NCBI RefSeq assembly: GCF_900187445.1 | Contig: NZ_FYEB01000013.1 | Location: forward strand, 104,432-168,431 | Length of the DNA: 64,000 nucleotides | Direction of reading: 5' to 3' | From: Pseudomonas sp. Irchel s3b2 | Lineage (GTDB): Bacteria > Pseudomonadota > Gammaproteobacteria > Pseudomonadales > Pseudomonadaceae | Part shown: positions 15,915 to 26,434 of the stretch, in pieces | How positions within the stretch are numbered: position 1 is the stretch's first letter | Layout of the letters: each line of letters opens with the position of its first letter | Notes under the pieces: model-generated | Told to the model about the DNA's origin: nothing | The model's database searches: none | The model's input: only the letters and a program-made list of their open reading frames with translations | Made by a program: the position numbers and the translations under genes

Positions 15915-16184
15915 TCAGTTCTGATAACTGCAAGCGTCAGAAAATTTTAGGTAGGTGATTTCCGCAGGCTTGCCCGAGACGCTATCGATGTATTTCATGT
16001 TGGCCGTGACCACTTGGCAATCCAGCGTCGACGGTTCGGTCATGGAAATGACCTTGCCCACATGCAGCGGCATGCCGTAGTGATAGGGCACGGCCTGGGA
16101 GGACGACGTCTCGTTGGCCTGGGCCAGACCGGCAAATGCAGTGCAAGCGAGGACAGTGGTGATCAGCAATGTTCGCATGTTCAT
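15915..16184 (-). CDS. DUF2790 small secreted protein
   Basis: This 89-aa protein has a signal peptide (LLITTVLACTAFAGLAQA) and a DUF2790 domain: YHYGMPLHVGKVISM, CQVVTANMKYIDS and ITYLKFSDACSYQN. Two cysteines may form a disulfide. The start at 16184 has GGAG eight bases upstream; a second ATG lies two codons later. DUF2790 proteins are abundant in Pseudomonas, periplasmic and uncharacterised. Confidence 0.85.
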   Translation of the reverse strand: MNMRTLLITTVLACTAFAGLAQANETSSSQAVPYHYGMPLHVGKVISMTEPSTLDCQVVTANMKYIDSVSGKPAEITYLKFSDACSYQN

Positions 16185-16396
16185 GATGGAGCTCCAGTGC
16201 AGACGGAATGTCAGTTCGACTGAAGGGCGTCGAACCTGCCGCACTGGGCGTCAGACGGGGCTGAGGGCGTGCGGTCCAGTAAAGTTTTGGACCGCGGAGT
16301 TAAGCGATGGTTAACCGGATTGGAATGCCGCTTGTCGTGAGGGATGTGGATGAGCCCCCGGTTGATCGTGAGTTACAACTTTTCGGTGTTGTATCC

Positions 16397-16502
16397 GCTT
16401 TCGCGGGCAAGCCTCGCTCCTACGGGATTTGCGCAGATCCATCGATCACGACTAAAACACTGTAGGAGCGAGCGGTGCGACGATCCGACTTGCCCGCGAA
16501 GG
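16397..16502. repeat. REP pair, right copy diverged
   Basis: Left copy TTCGCGGGCAAGCCTCGCTC, then about 50 bases, then an inverted copy interrupted in the middle (GTAGGAGCGAGCGGTGCGAC and later TTGCCCGCGAAG). It fills most of the gap between the DUF2790 gene and the end of the mtl operon. Confidence 0.8.
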
Positions 16503-16513
16503 GACCATTAAAT

Positions 16514-17458
16514 TCAGCGCAACTCTAGCTGGTGCCGATACGGCAAATCTGGCCCGGTCTTGCTGCAGGTCAATGCCGCAGCGCTCACTGCAAACTTGAG
16601 CATCGCGTCAATGTGCTTGCGACTCAGCTGCTGCAAACCTTCAACCGAATCCAGCTGCTGCTCGGTCAACCAGGTAATCAGCGCCGCCTGAAACGTATCA
16701 CCGGCCCCCACCGTGTCGGCAATCTTCACCGAGCAGGCCGGCACTGACCACGAACCATGGGCACGGCTGAACACCGTCGCGCCTTCGCCGCCGCGGGTCA
16801 GGAATACCAACTGACAGCGATGCTCCAGCCAGCCTTCGATGACGCGCTGAGGGTCCTGTTCGGGATATAACAGGCTCAAGTCTTCATCACTGACCTTGAT
16901 CAGATCCGCCAGCTCCACCAGCATGGCCATCCGCGAACGCCACAACTCGATGTTCGGCTCGGGATTCAGGCGCACGTTCGGGTCGAGGCTGATCAGGCGT
17001 TTGCCGCTTTCCCGTTGCACCAATGCCAATAACGTATCGGCAATCGGTTGCACCACCAACGAGAACGAGCCGACGTGCAACCCGCGCACTTCAGGCCCTA
17101 GCTCTGGCAGATGCGCCAGGCTCAACTGCCGATCAGCGCAACCTTCGCCACGAAAGCTGTAGTGGGGCGAGCCATTGGCACCGACCGCGACCATCGCCAA
17201 CGTGGTCGGTGCGGCAAAGTCCACGAGGTAGTCCGGGCGCACCCCTTCATCCTGCAGCACTTGCTGCAAACGTCGGCCGAGGTAATCGGTCGATAGCCCG
17301 CCAAACAGCGCGGCGTCCACGCCCAAGCGGCGCAAACCTACGGCCACGTTGAACGGCGAGCCACCGGCAATTGCCTTGATATTCACTTTGGACGCCAGAC
17401 CGCTGGCATCGTCTTCGCTGAAGAAATCGAACAGCGCTTCGCCACACACCAGATACAT
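16514..17458 (-). CDS. mtlZ: Fructokinase of the mannitol operon (PfkB family)
   Basis: This 314-aa PfkB/ribokinase-fold carbohydrate kinase has the N-terminal GG motif region (IKAIAGGSPFNVAVGLRRLG) and the C-terminal signature DTVGAGDTFQAALI with the catalytic Asp. In P. fluorescens MtlZ phosphorylates the fructose made from mannitol by MtlD. It is the last gene of the operon, 14 bases after mtlY. Confidence 0.92.
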   Translation of the reverse strand: MYLVCGEALFDFFSEDDASGLASKVNIKAIAGGSPFNVAVGLRRLGVDAALFGGLSTDYLGRRLQQVLQDEGVRPDYLVDFAAPTTLAMVAVGANGSPHYSFRGEGCADRQLSLAHLPELGPEVRGLHVGSFSLVVQPIADTLLALVQRESGKRLISLDPNVRLNPEPNIELWRSRMAMLVELADLIKVSDEDLSLLYPEQDPQRVIEGWLEHRCQLVFLTRGGEGATVFSRAHGSWSVPACSVKIADTVGAGDTFQAALITWLTEQQLDSVEGLQQLSRKHIDAMLKFAVSAAALTCSKTGPDLPYRHQLELR

Positions 17459-17472
17459 AGTTATTCGCTCTC

Positions 17473-18969
17473 TTAAAGGGTTGCGACATGCTGTTGATAG
17501 CGTTCGTAGGCCTGCTGACAGGCCGCCACATTTTCTGCAATCGGTAAGGTTTCACTGGCCAGATCGAGCTTTACGCAGCGCTCGCACAAGTCCGCCAGGC
17601 TGTTTTCGTGACCGTTTGCCCAAGACTTGCACCACGCGGCCTGAATCGCTGCGCCGAGGGCCGCGGCCTCGCTGTGTTCGGTGCAAATCACTGGCGTATT
17701 CATGATGTCAGCGACGATCTGTAGCCACACCGGGCTCTTCGAGCCGCCGCCGATCAGGCAGATGCTGCGGCTTTGTAAGCCGTTCTGGCGCAGCAGGTCC
17801 AGCCCATAACGCAAACCGAAGGTGGTGCCTTCCACCACGGCGCGGCACAGATTGGCTCGGGTCAGGTTGGTCATGGTCAGCCCCAGCAGGCTGCCGCTGG
17901 CATGGGGCAGGGCGGGCACGCGTTCGCCATTGAGGAACGGCAGCATGCACACGCCTTCGGCACCAATTGGCGCTTGCGCGACCAAGGCGTTGAACGCTTC
18001 GATATCCAATTCGAATAACTCGCGAATCGCGCCGGTCGCGTTGGTCAGGTTCATCGTGCAGATCAACGGCAACCAGCCGCCGCTGGAGGAGCAGAACGTC
18101 GCGACCGAGGCATCCGTGCTGACGTTTGGCTGCTCGGCATAGGCGTAAACCGTCCCCGAGGAGCCGAGGCTCATGGTGATTGCGCCGGGCTTTATATTGC
18201 CGGTGCCGATGGCGCCCATCATGTTATCGCCGCCACCGCTGGAGACCAGGGCCTTGGGGTTGATGCCCAAATGTTCGGCGATGCTCGGCAAGATTGTCCC
18301 GACCGGCTGATGGGCGTCGATCAGCTCCGGGAGTGCGGCTTGCAGGCGTCCGGTGGGGTCGAGGTCGCGCAGCAGTTGCAAGTCCCACTGACGGGTGCGC
18401 ACGTTGAAATAACCGGTGCCCGAGGCATCGCCATACTCGCTGCAACTGCGGCCGGTGAGCCAGAAGTTGAGGTAGTCATGGGGCAGCAGGATGCGGGCGA
18501 TTCGGGCGAAGACCGCCGGGTGCTGTTCTTTGGTCCAGAGCAGTTTGGACACGGTGTAACCCGGCGCGATGACTACGCCGAGGCGTTCCAGTGAGCCTTT
18601 TTCGCCGCCCAGATGGGCGAGCAAGCGGTCGTTTTCCGGCGTGGACTCGGTGTCGCACCAGAGCTTGGCCGGGCGCAGGACCTGGCCGCGATCGTCGAGC
18701 AGTACCAGGCCATGTTGCTGGCCGGAAACGCCGATGCCGAGGATCGCCTGACCGTCTACATTTGCTGCGAGCAATGCGCGGTGGGTGGCCAGGGTCAAGG
18801 CTTCCAGCCATTGGGCGGTGTCTTGCTCGCGACGACCATTGGCGCCGCTGATGAGATTGTGGGTGGCAGCGCCCTGACCGAGAACCTGGCCGCTGTGCGC
18901 GTCGAGGACAATGGCTTTGGTGCCTTGGGTGCCGCAGTCGATGCCGAGGAAAAGTTGTTGGTTTGCCAT
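17473..18969 (-). CDS. mtlY: Xylulokinase of the mannitol/arabitol operon
   Basis: This 498-aa FGGY kinase has the N-terminal LFLGIDCGTQGTKAIVLD phosphate-binding hairpin, GVSGQQHGLV, SSGGGDNMMGAIGTG and the C-terminal LIGGGSKSPVWLQI with DIMNTPV. It phosphorylates the xylulose formed when MtlD oxidises D-arabitol. I placed the start at 18969 (SD AAGGATCTTGC); an in-frame ATG 17 codons upstream lies within REP-adjacent sequence. It is separated from mtlD by a 148-base gap containing a REP pair. Confidence 0.93.
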   Translation of the reverse strand: MANQQLFLGIDCGTQGTKAIVLDAHSGQVLGQGAATHNLISGANGRREQDTAQWLEALTLATHRALLAANVDGQAILGIGVSGQQHGLVLLDDRGQVLRPAKLWCDTESTPENDRLLAHLGGEKGSLERLGVVIAPGYTVSKLLWTKEQHPAVFARIARILLPHDYLNFWLTGRSCSEYGDASGTGYFNVRTRQWDLQLLRDLDPTGRLQAALPELIDAHQPVGTILPSIAEHLGINPKALVSSGGGDNMMGAIGTGNIKPGAITMSLGSSGTVYAYAEQPNVSTDASVATFCSSSGGWLPLICTMNLTNATGAIRELFELDIEAFNALVAQAPIGAEGVCMLPFLNGERVPALPHASGSLLGLTMTNLTRANLCRAVVEGTTFGLRYGLDLLRQNGLQSRSICLIGGGSKSPVWLQIVADIMNTPVICTEHSEAAALGAAIQAAWCKSWANGHENSLADLCERCVKLDLASETLPIAENVAACQQAYERYQQHVATL

Positions 18970-19009
18970 GCAAGATCCTTGGTGTGTCAGGTCGATCTCG
19001 GTGAACCCA

Positions 19010-19094
19010 TTCGCGGGCAAGCCTCGCTCCTACAGGATTTGTAGCGTTCATGACTAAACGCCTGACCTGTAGGAGCGAGGCTTGCCCGCGAAGA
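19010..19094. repeat. REP pair inside the mtl operon (mtlD-mtlY gap)
   Basis: Inverted copies TTCGCGGGCAAGCCTCGCTC and GTAGGAGCGAGGCTTGCCCG about 45 bases apart. Transcribed, they would fold into a large stem-loop between mtlD and mtlY. Confidence 0.9.
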
Positions 19095-19117
19095 CGGCAG
19101 CAGGTTCACCACCATTC

Positions 19118-20590
19118 TTACGCCAGAACCCGCTCCAACGTCTTCGTCACCCCAACCTCCCGCAAGCAGTTACAGCACCACTCGAACGCCGCCACGAACT
19201 CCGGTGAGCGCGGGATCTCTGTACCGAAAATTTCCTCAACCTCCAGCAACCGCTGAGTGATCAACACATCATCCGCCACCAGCGCCTGACAGAATGCCGC
19301 CCGCGGATCGGGAATCGAGTAGGTCTTGCCATGCTCATCCATGCCTTTGAGGTACAGCGCCCACGCCGCAACTACCAGCGCCGCACGCTTGGTCTCCTGG
19401 CCGTCGGCAATCAAGCGGTTGATGGTCGGCACGGTGAATTTCGGAAACTTCGAAGAGCCATCCGAACACACCCGCTCCAGCTGATCGGCAATCGCCTGGT
19501 TGGAGAAGCGCGCCACCAGAGTGTTTTTGTACTCGGTCAGGTCGATCCCCGGCACCGGCGCCAGTTGTGGCGTCACGTCCAGGTCCATGTAGGCGCGCAT
19601 GTAACGCACGAACAGCGGGTCGTTCATGGTTTCGTGAACGAAGCGGTAACCCTTCAAAAAGCCCAGATAGGTCAGGGCCAGATGGCTGCCGTTGAGCAGT
19701 TTGATCTTCATCTCTTCGTAAGGCGTGACGTCGTCGGTGAACTGCACGCCGACCTTTTCCCAGGCCGGGCGACCGTTGACGAATTTGTCTTCCAGTACCC
19801 ACTGCACAAAGGGTTCGCAGACCACCGGCCAAGCGTCATCAACCGCATGTTTGTCGGCCAGTTGCAGACGATGCTCGGTGCTGGTCATCGGCGTAATGCG
19901 GTCGACCATGGCGTTGGGGAAGCTGACATGGCGCTCGATCCAGTCGCGTAGATCGGCATCACGCAGGGCGGCGAAGGCGAGCAAGGCTTTACGGGTCACG
20001 GCGCCGTTGTGCGGCAGGTTATCGCAGGACATCAGTGTGAACGCGGGCGTACCGGCTGCGCGCCGTTTGGCCAGCGCCGCACAGAGGAACCCGAACACGG
20101 TTTTCGGCGCGTTCGGGTGAGCCAGGTCGTACTGGATTTGCGGCAGGTGGGCCATGAACTCGCCGTTGCTGTCGTCGATGCAATAGCCACCCTCGGTGAT
20201 GGTCAGCGAGACGATACGAATCTGGGGGCTGGCAAGCTTGTCGATCAGCGCTTCGGCGCTGTCTTCGGCCAGCAGCATGTCGCGGATGGCACCGATAACC
20301 CGGATTTCGGCGTCGTCGGCGTCGCCGAGTTCGACCAGGGTAAACAGATAGTCCTGCTCTTTGAGATCGTCCCGGGCGCGGCGGTCTTCGGCGCGCAGGC
20401 CGACCCCGCAAATGGTCCAGTCGAGCGCTTCGCCGGTATTCATCAAGGCGTCGGTGTAGTACGCCTGATGCGCGCGGTGGAAACCGCCGACGCCAATGTG
20501 CGCGATGCCTTGGCGGGTATCGCTCAGGCTGTAGGCGGGCAGGGCTACCTCGGGGGCGAGGCGGTTGAGGTTGTGTTTATTCAGTTTCAT
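19118..20590 (-). CDS. mtlD: Mannitol 2-dehydrogenase
   Basis: This 490-aa polyol-specific long-chain dehydrogenase oxidises D-mannitol to D-fructose and D-arabitol to D-xylulose with NAD. The N-terminal nucleotide site reads IGVGGFHRAHQAYYTD. The catalytic segment KIKLLNGSHLALTYLG holds Lys, Asn and His in the spacing of Lys295, Asn300 and His303 of P. fluorescens mannitol dehydrogenase. Length is normal. It lies 14 bases downstream of mtlK. Confidence 0.95.
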   Translation of the reverse strand: MKLNKHNLNRLAPEVALPAYSLSDTRQGIAHIGVGGFHRAHQAYYTDALMNTGEALDWTICGVGLRAEDRRARDDLKEQDYLFTLVELGDADDAEIRVIGAIRDMLLAEDSAEALIDKLASPQIRIVSLTITEGGYCIDDSNGEFMAHLPQIQYDLAHPNAPKTVFGFLCAALAKRRAAGTPAFTLMSCDNLPHNGAVTRKALLAFAALRDADLRDWIERHVSFPNAMVDRITPMTSTEHRLQLADKHAVDDAWPVVCEPFVQWVLEDKFVNGRPAWEKVGVQFTDDVTPYEEMKIKLLNGSHLALTYLGFLKGYRFVHETMNDPLFVRYMRAYMDLDVTPQLAPVPGIDLTEYKNTLVARFSNQAIADQLERVCSDGSSKFPKFTVPTINRLIADGQETKRAALVVAAWALYLKGMDEHGKTYSIPDPRAAFCQALVADDVLITQRLLEVEEIFGTEIPRSPEFVAAFEWCCNCLREVGVTKTLERVLA

Positions 20591-20604
20591 CGCATGCTCT
20601 CGGA

Positions 20605-21708
<1,104 letters not shown>

Positions 21709-21757
21709 GATGATGGGCCTCCACATGTTGTTATTCATTTAAGCCGGACGGCTTTTT

Positions 21758-21825
21758 GTAGGAGCCAGGCTTGCCGGCGAAGGCGTCCGTCAAATCGCCT
21801 TCGCCGGCAAGCCGTGCTCCTACAG
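21758..21825. repeat. REP pair inside the mtl operon (mtlG-mtlK gap)
   Basis: Inverted copies GTAGGAGCCAGGCTTGCCGG and CCGGCAAGCCGTGCTCCTAC about 30 bases apart; the GCCGGC-core subtype also seen at 1.9 kb. Confidence 0.9.
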
Positions 21826-21839
21826 GGATTGGATCGGAT

Positions 21840-22670
21840 TCATTTCACGGCGCCGAACGACAGGCCGCGGACCAATTGTTTCTGGCTGATCCAGCCGAAG
21901 ATCAGGATCGGTGCACAGGCCAAGGTCGACACTGCCGACAACTTGGCCCAGAACAGACCTTCAGGACTCGAGTACGAGGCGATCAACGCGGTCAGTGGTG
22001 CAGCCTGCGACGAGGTCAGGTTCAGCGACCAGAACGCTTCGTTCCAGCACAGGATCAGCGATAGCAATACCGTGGAAGCCAGGCCGCCCTTGGCGATCGG
22101 CAGCAACACTCGGACCATTTCCTGCCACAGCGTTGCGCCGTCCAGGCGTGCGGCTTCGAGGATGTCTTTGGGGATGTCTTTGAAGTAGGTGTAAATCATC
22201 CAGACCACGATCGGCAGGTTGATCAGCGTGTAAATCACGATCAGCGCGATTCGCGTGTCCAGCAGGCCGAAACTCTTGGCCAGCAGGTAGATCGGCATCA
22301 GCACGCCCACCGGTGGCAGCATCTTGGTCGAGAGCATCCACAGCAGCGTGCCTTTGGTGCGCTGGGTTTCGTAGAACGCCATGGAGTAGGCCGCCGGCAC
22401 CGCGATCAGCAGGCACAGGGCCGTGGCGCTGAAGGAAATCACCACCGAGTTCCAGGCGAAGCTGAAGTAGTCGCTGCGCTCGTTGATGTGCAGGTAGTTC
22501 TCCAGCGTCGGTGTGAAGATGAACTGCGGCGGCGTGGCGAACGCGTCGATTTCGGTTTTGAAACTGGTCATCACCATCCAGAAGATCGGGAAGAAGATCA
22601 GGATCGCGATGGCCCAGGCCAGAGTGCCGAGCAGCAGGCTTTGCAGACGGCGGGATTGTTGAAGAGTCAT
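21840..22670 (-). CDS. mtlG: Polyol ABC transporter permease
   Basis: This 276-aa inner-membrane permease of the MalG type has six hydrophobic segments and the EAA loop (DILEAARLDGATLWQEMVRVLLPIAKGGL) that docks on the ATPase. It lies 10 bases after mtlF and probably pairs with it. Confidence 0.93.
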   Translation of the reverse strand: MTLQQSRRLQSLLLGTLAWAIAILIFFPIFWMVMTSFKTEIDAFATPPQFIFTPTLENYLHINERSDYFSFAWNSVVISFSATALCLLIAVPAAYSMAFYETQRTKGTLLWMLSTKMLPPVGVLMPIYLLAKSFGLLDTRIALIVIYTLINLPIVVWMIYTYFKDIPKDILEAARLDGATLWQEMVRVLLPIAKGGLASTVLLSLILCWNEAFWSLNLTSSQAAPLTALIASYSSPEGLFWAKLSAVSTLACAPILIFGWISQKQLVRGLSFGAVK

Positions 22671-22680
22671 GGCGCAGGCC

Positions 22681-23607
22681 TCAGGCTTTATCTGTCAGGT
22701 TTTTGCCGATCATCCGTACCAGCACGATGGCCGCGATGTTGGCAATCAACACCGCGATCAAACCACCGGCGGACGCCATGCCGACGTCGAACTGCACCAG
22801 CGCCTGGTTGTAGATCAGGTAGGCGAGGTTGGTCGAGGCGTAGCCGGGGCCACCGTTGGTGGTGGTGAAGATTTCGGCGAACACCGACAGCAGGAAGATG
22901 GTTTCAATCATCACCACCACCGCGATTGGCCGGGCCAGGTGCGGCAGGGTCAGGTGCCAGAAAATCGCGATGGGACCGGCACCGTCCAGGCGTGCGGCTT
23001 CTTTCTGCTCCTGATCGAGGGACTGCATGGCGGTCATCAGGATCAGGATCGCGAAGGGCAGCCATTGCCACGAGACAATGATGATGATCGACAGCAGCGG
23101 GTAATGCGCCAGCCAGTCCACCGGCTGCGCGCCGAACAGCTTCCAGATGTAGGCGAGAATCCCCGAGACCGGGTGAAAGATCAGGTTTTTCCAGATCAGC
23201 GCACCGACGGTGGGCATGATGAAGAACGGCGAGATCAACATCACCCGCACGATGCCGCGACCGAGAAACTCACTGGCCTCCAGCAACGCGCTGATCAACA
23301 CCCCGAACACCACGCTGATCAGCAGCACGCTACCCACCAGCAACAGGGTGTTGGTGGCGCCGGGCAGAAAGCCCGAGTCGCTCAGAAAGTAGCTGAAGTT
23401 CTCCAGCCCCACGAACTGGTTTTCGCCGGGGTAGAGCAGGTTGTAGCGGATCAGCGAAAAGTAAACGGTCATGCCCAGCGGCACGATCATCCACAGCAGC
23501 AGCAACGCCACCGAGGGGCTGACCAGAAACCAGCCGGGGTTGGTCAACCGGCTTTTACGCACCGGTTGGGGGATGTCCATGTGAGCTTTGACAGTTGAGA
23601 TATTCAT
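22681..23607 (-). CDS. mtlF: Polyol ABC transporter permease
   Basis: This 308-aa MalF/UgpA-type permease has six membrane helices and the EAA loop KEAARLDGAGPIAIFWHLTL near residue 210. The ATG at 23607 (MNISTVKAHMDI) is preferred; upstream codons overlap the REP pair. SD is weak, so translation may depend on a second ATG (MDIPQPVRK). It follows mtlE after a gap carrying REP sequences. Confidence 0.92.
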   Translation of the reverse strand: MNISTVKAHMDIPQPVRKSRLTNPGWFLVSPSVALLLLWMIVPLGMTVYFSLIRYNLLYPGENQFVGLENFSYFLSDSGFLPGATNTLLLVGSVLLISVVFGVLISALLEASEFLGRGIVRVMLISPFFIMPTVGALIWKNLIFHPVSGILAYIWKLFGAQPVDWLAHYPLLSIIIIVSWQWLPFAILILMTAMQSLDQEQKEAARLDGAGPIAIFWHLTLPHLARPIAVVVMIETIFLLSVFAEIFTTTNGGPGYASTNLAYLIYNQALVQFDVGMASAGGLIAVLIANIAAIVLVRMIGKNLTDKA

Positions 23608-23653
23608 GGCGATAGAACCGATTAAGTGCGAAAGCAGGCATAGCGCAAAACCA

Positions 23654-23724
23654 GTAGGAGCGAGGCTTGCCCGCGAAGGCGATTTGTCTGACACACCGCT
23701 TTCGCGGGCAAGCCTCGCTCCTAC
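23654..23724. repeat. REP pair inside the mtl operon (mtlE-mtlF gap)
   Basis: Inverted copies GTAGGAGCGAGGCTTGCCCG and CGGGCAAGCCTCGCTCCTAC about 30 bases apart, 11 bases downstream of the mtlE stop. Confidence 0.9.
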
Positions 23725-23735
23725 ATGGGCCGTGG

Positions 23736-25046
23736 TTATTTGGGATAACCGGCGCGTTTCATCTCACGTTCGGTGGTTGACTGGGCGGCGGTCAGGGCCT
23801 GGTCGACCGTGGTCTGGCCGATCAGCGCTGCCGAGAACAGCTTGCCGACCTGGGTGCCCACCGCCTGGAACTCAGGGATGGTCACCAACTGAATGCCGAC
23901 GTAGGGCACGGGTTTGAGCGACGGCTGACTCGGGTCCGCGGCCTTCAGCGATTCCAGCGTTACTTTGGCGAACGGCGCGGCAGTCATGTAGGCCTCGGTG
24001 TAGGTCGAGGCGCGAGTGCCTGGCGGCACGTTGACAATGCCGTCTTTTTCCGCGACCAGCGCACCGTATTCCTTGGAGGTGGCCCAGGCGCTGAACGTTT
24101 TCGCCGCGTCCTTGGCCTTGGAACTGGTCGGAATGGCCAGCGCCCAGGAATACAACCAGGCCGAACCTTTGTCGGTGGTTTCATGCGGTGCGTAGGTGAA
24201 GCCGACGTGATCGCTGACCTTGCTTTGGGTCTTGTCGGTGACGAACGAACCGGCGACGCTGGCATCGACCCAGATCGCACATTTACCGCTGTTGAACAGC
24301 GCCAGGTTTTCGTTGAAACCGTTGCTCGATGCCCCCGGTGGTCCGGACTTCTTCAGGGTGTCGACATAGAAGTTCAGCGCGTTCTTCCACTCAGGGCCAG
24401 TGAATTCCGGTTTCCACTGCTCATCGAACCAGCGTGCGCCGTAAGCATTGGCGACGGTGGTGATCAGGGCCATGTTCTCGCCCCAGCCTGCCTTGCCGCG
24501 CAGGCAGAGGCCGTACTGTTCTTTGTCCTTATTGGTGAGTTTGCCGGCAAATTCGCTGATCTGAGTCCAGGTCGGACGCTCGGGCATGGTCAGCCCGGCG
24601 TCCTTGAACAGGTCGGTGCGGTAATAGGTGATGGAGCTTTCAGCATAGAACGGCAGGGCATAGAGCGTGCCCTTGACCGAAAGGCCTTCACGCACTGAAG
24701 GGAACACGTCGTCGAGGGCGTAACTGGCCGGCAAGTCCTTCATCGGTTCCAGCCAACCCTTGGCACCCCAGAGTGCGGCTTCGTACATGCCGATGGTCAA
24801 CACATCGAACTGTCCGCCCTGGGTAGCGATGTCGGTGGTCAGGCGTTGGCGCAGGACGTTTTCTTCGAGCACCACCCAATTGAGTTTGATGTCCGGATGC
24901 TCGGCCTCGAAGGTTTTCGAGAGCTTTTGCATGCGGATCATGTCGCTGTTGTTGACGGTGGCGATGGTCAGGGTCTGGGCGCCGAGACTGACGCTACTGA
25001 GGGTCATGCAGGTGAGAGCAAGCAGAGCTTTTACCGAAGGTTGCAT
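23736..25046 (-). CDS. mtlE: Periplasmic polyol-binding protein
   Basis: This 436-aa MalE-type solute-binding protein has a signal peptide ending near SLGA-QTLTI. Typical cluster features are the TIATVNNSDMIRMQKL start of the mature fold, GQFDVLTIGMYEAALW, PFYAESSITYYRTDLFKDAG and the alpha/beta hinge region. First gene of the operon, as expected for the most abundant component. A strong SD (AAAGGAGTGCACG) precedes the ATG. Confidence 0.94.
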   Translation of the reverse strand: MQPSVKALLALTCMTLSSVSLGAQTLTIATVNNSDMIRMQKLSKTFEAEHPDIKLNWVVLEENVLRQRLTTDIATQGGQFDVLTIGMYEAALWGAKGWLEPMKDLPASYALDDVFPSVREGLSVKGTLYALPFYAESSITYYRTDLFKDAGLTMPERPTWTQISEFAGKLTNKDKEQYGLCLRGKAGWGENMALITTVANAYGARWFDEQWKPEFTGPEWKNALNFYVDTLKKSGPPGASSNGFNENLALFNSGKCAIWVDASVAGSFVTDKTQSKVSDHVGFTYAPHETTDKGSAWLYSWALAIPTSSKAKDAAKTFSAWATSKEYGALVAEKDGIVNVPPGTRASTYTEAYMTAAPFAKVTLESLKAADPSQPSLKPVPYVGIQLVTIPEFQAVGTQVGKLFSAALIGQTTVDQALTAAQSTTEREMKRAGYPK

Positions 25047-25167
25047 CGTGCACTCCTTTTCTGCACCCGGAGGGTTACAGAAGGACAGTTATTGTTTTTG
25101 TGTCTTCCTGCGGAGGAAGAATGTGCGCTGATTACAGCCTTCAATCGATGGGCTGACAAATCATCCA

Positions 25168-25200
25168 TCGCACTGTGACCGATACTTTTTTGCACTGGGC
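25168..25200 (-). promoter_or_regulatory. Candidate MtlR (AraC-type) site upstream of mtlE
   Basis: Read on the minus strand, AGTGCAAAAAA and AGTGCGATGG form direct repeats 22 bases apart, the usual two-half-site layout of AraC-family activators. They lie 120-150 bases upstream of the mtlE start, with mtlR next door. Confidence 0.4.
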
Positions 25201-25223
25201 TTTGGTGCGGGAGATGCAAGGAC

Positions 25224-25414
25224 AGGCTTTGCAGAGGCGAGGGGGCATCGAATTTGTACAGGGTTCACCGGCCTCTTCGCGGGCAAGCCTCGCTCCTACA
25301 GGGGGATGTGGTAAGGCTTTGCAGAGGTGAGCGGTCATTGAATTTGTACAGGTTTCACCGTCCCCTTCGCGGGCAAGCCTCGCTCTTGTAGGAGCGAGGC
25401 TTGCCCGCGAAGGC
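25224..25414. repeat. 90-bp tandem duplication with REP sequences between mtlR and mtlE
   Basis: A unit beginning AGGCTTTGCAGAGG and including GAATTTGTACAGG, TTCACCG and a REP half (CGCGGGCAAGCCTCGCTC) occurs at 25224 and again at 25314, exactly 90 bases apart with scattered differences. An inverted REP copy (GTAGGAGCGAGGCTTGCCCG) follows directly from 25388. Confidence 0.85.
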
Positions 25415-25444
25415 GATCTAAAAATCACCACGTGACCAAGGGTT

Positions 25445-26350
25445 TCAGCCCAGGTTTTGCTCAGTCAAACGCTGCACGGCCAACCGCCGGTAGTGCGACG
25501 GCGTCATGCCCTTCAACTGCTGAAAACGCCGGTTGAAGTTGGAAATATTATTGAAGCCCGACTCGAAACACACATCGGTCACCGTTTTGTCGCCATCGGC
25601 CAGCAGCTCGCAGGATTTGCTGATGCGCAGGCGATTGACGAATTCGATAAAACAGCGCCCGGTGGCCTGTTTGAACACGCGACTGAAGTAGGTCGGCGTC
25701 AGCCCCAGGTGCTCGGCGACTTCTTCCAGCGGCAGTTCCCGGGCGTAATGGGCAAAGATGTAATCCACCGCCCGGTTGGTCCGGTCGATATTGTGTTCAT
25801 CGGCCAATTGCGGCGTCGTGGCACCGGACAGCAACTGATAGTCATCGGACGCCGCCAGCAACTCCAGCAGAATGAAAAAATGCCCGAGCCGGGTCATGCC
25901 CTGAGTGTCGGCAATGCGCTGCATCAAGGCCACGGCCTGGCGGATCGTGCGCTTGCAGCGAAACTCGATGCCGTACTGCGCGCGCTCCAGCAAGGGTGCA
26001 AGTGTCTTGAGTTCGGAAAATACCTGATGACCGCTTTCAAACAGTTCGTCAGTGAAATTGACCAGCATGTCGCGCTTGGGCACCACTTCGTCTTCGGCGA
26101 CCTGGCTGATCCAGTTGTGGGGCAGGTTGGGGCCGGTGAGGAACAGGCTTTCGGGGTAGAAGTTGCCGATGTAGTCGCCGATAAACACCTTGCCGGAGCT
26201 GGCGACGATCAGGTGCAGTTCGTATTCCTTGTGGAAATGCCAGCGCACCAGAGGGCAGGGGAAGCCGTGCTGACGATAAATGATGGACAACCCATTGCGG
26301 TCGTCCATCAATTCGTAGGAAGGATCGGTAACTCTGGCTGTTCGGCTCAT
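25445..26350 (-). CDS. mtlR: AraC-family activator of the mannitol operon
   Basis: This 301-aa regulator has an N-terminal cupin-like sugar-sensing domain (FPCPLVRWHFHKEYELHLIV) and a C-terminal double helix-turn-helix (LPLEEVAEHLGLTPTYFSRVFKQ, then KTVTDVCFESGFNNISNFNRRF). Position directly upstream of mtlE and the family match the known P. fluorescens MtlR, which activates mtlEFGKDYZ with mannitol, sorbitol or arabitol. Confidence 0.9.
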   Translation of the reverse strand: MSRTARVTDPSYELMDDRNGLSIIYRQHGFPCPLVRWHFHKEYELHLIVASSGKVFIGDYIGNFYPESLFLTGPNLPHNWISQVAEDEVVPKRDMLVNFTDELFESGHQVFSELKTLAPLLERAQYGIEFRCKRTIRQAVALMQRIADTQGMTRLGHFFILLELLAASDDYQLLSGATTPQLADEHNIDRTNRAVDYIFAHYARELPLEEVAEHLGLTPTYFSRVFKQATGRCFIEFVNRLRISKSCELLADGDKTVTDVCFESGFNNISNFNRRFQQLKGMTPSHYRRLAVQRLTEQNLG

Positions 26351-26434
26351 GTCAGGACACTTTTATTATTATCGCGTTCTAATCATGCCTCTGCGTGGCA
26401 GGTAACGCCAGTTTCACCGATGCAAAGTCTGGCG

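Noticed and set aside
17473..18969. Xylose catabolism through xylulokinase
   Set aside because: No xylose isomerase or xylose transporter; gene order matches mtlEFGKDYZ, where the kinase serves arabitol.
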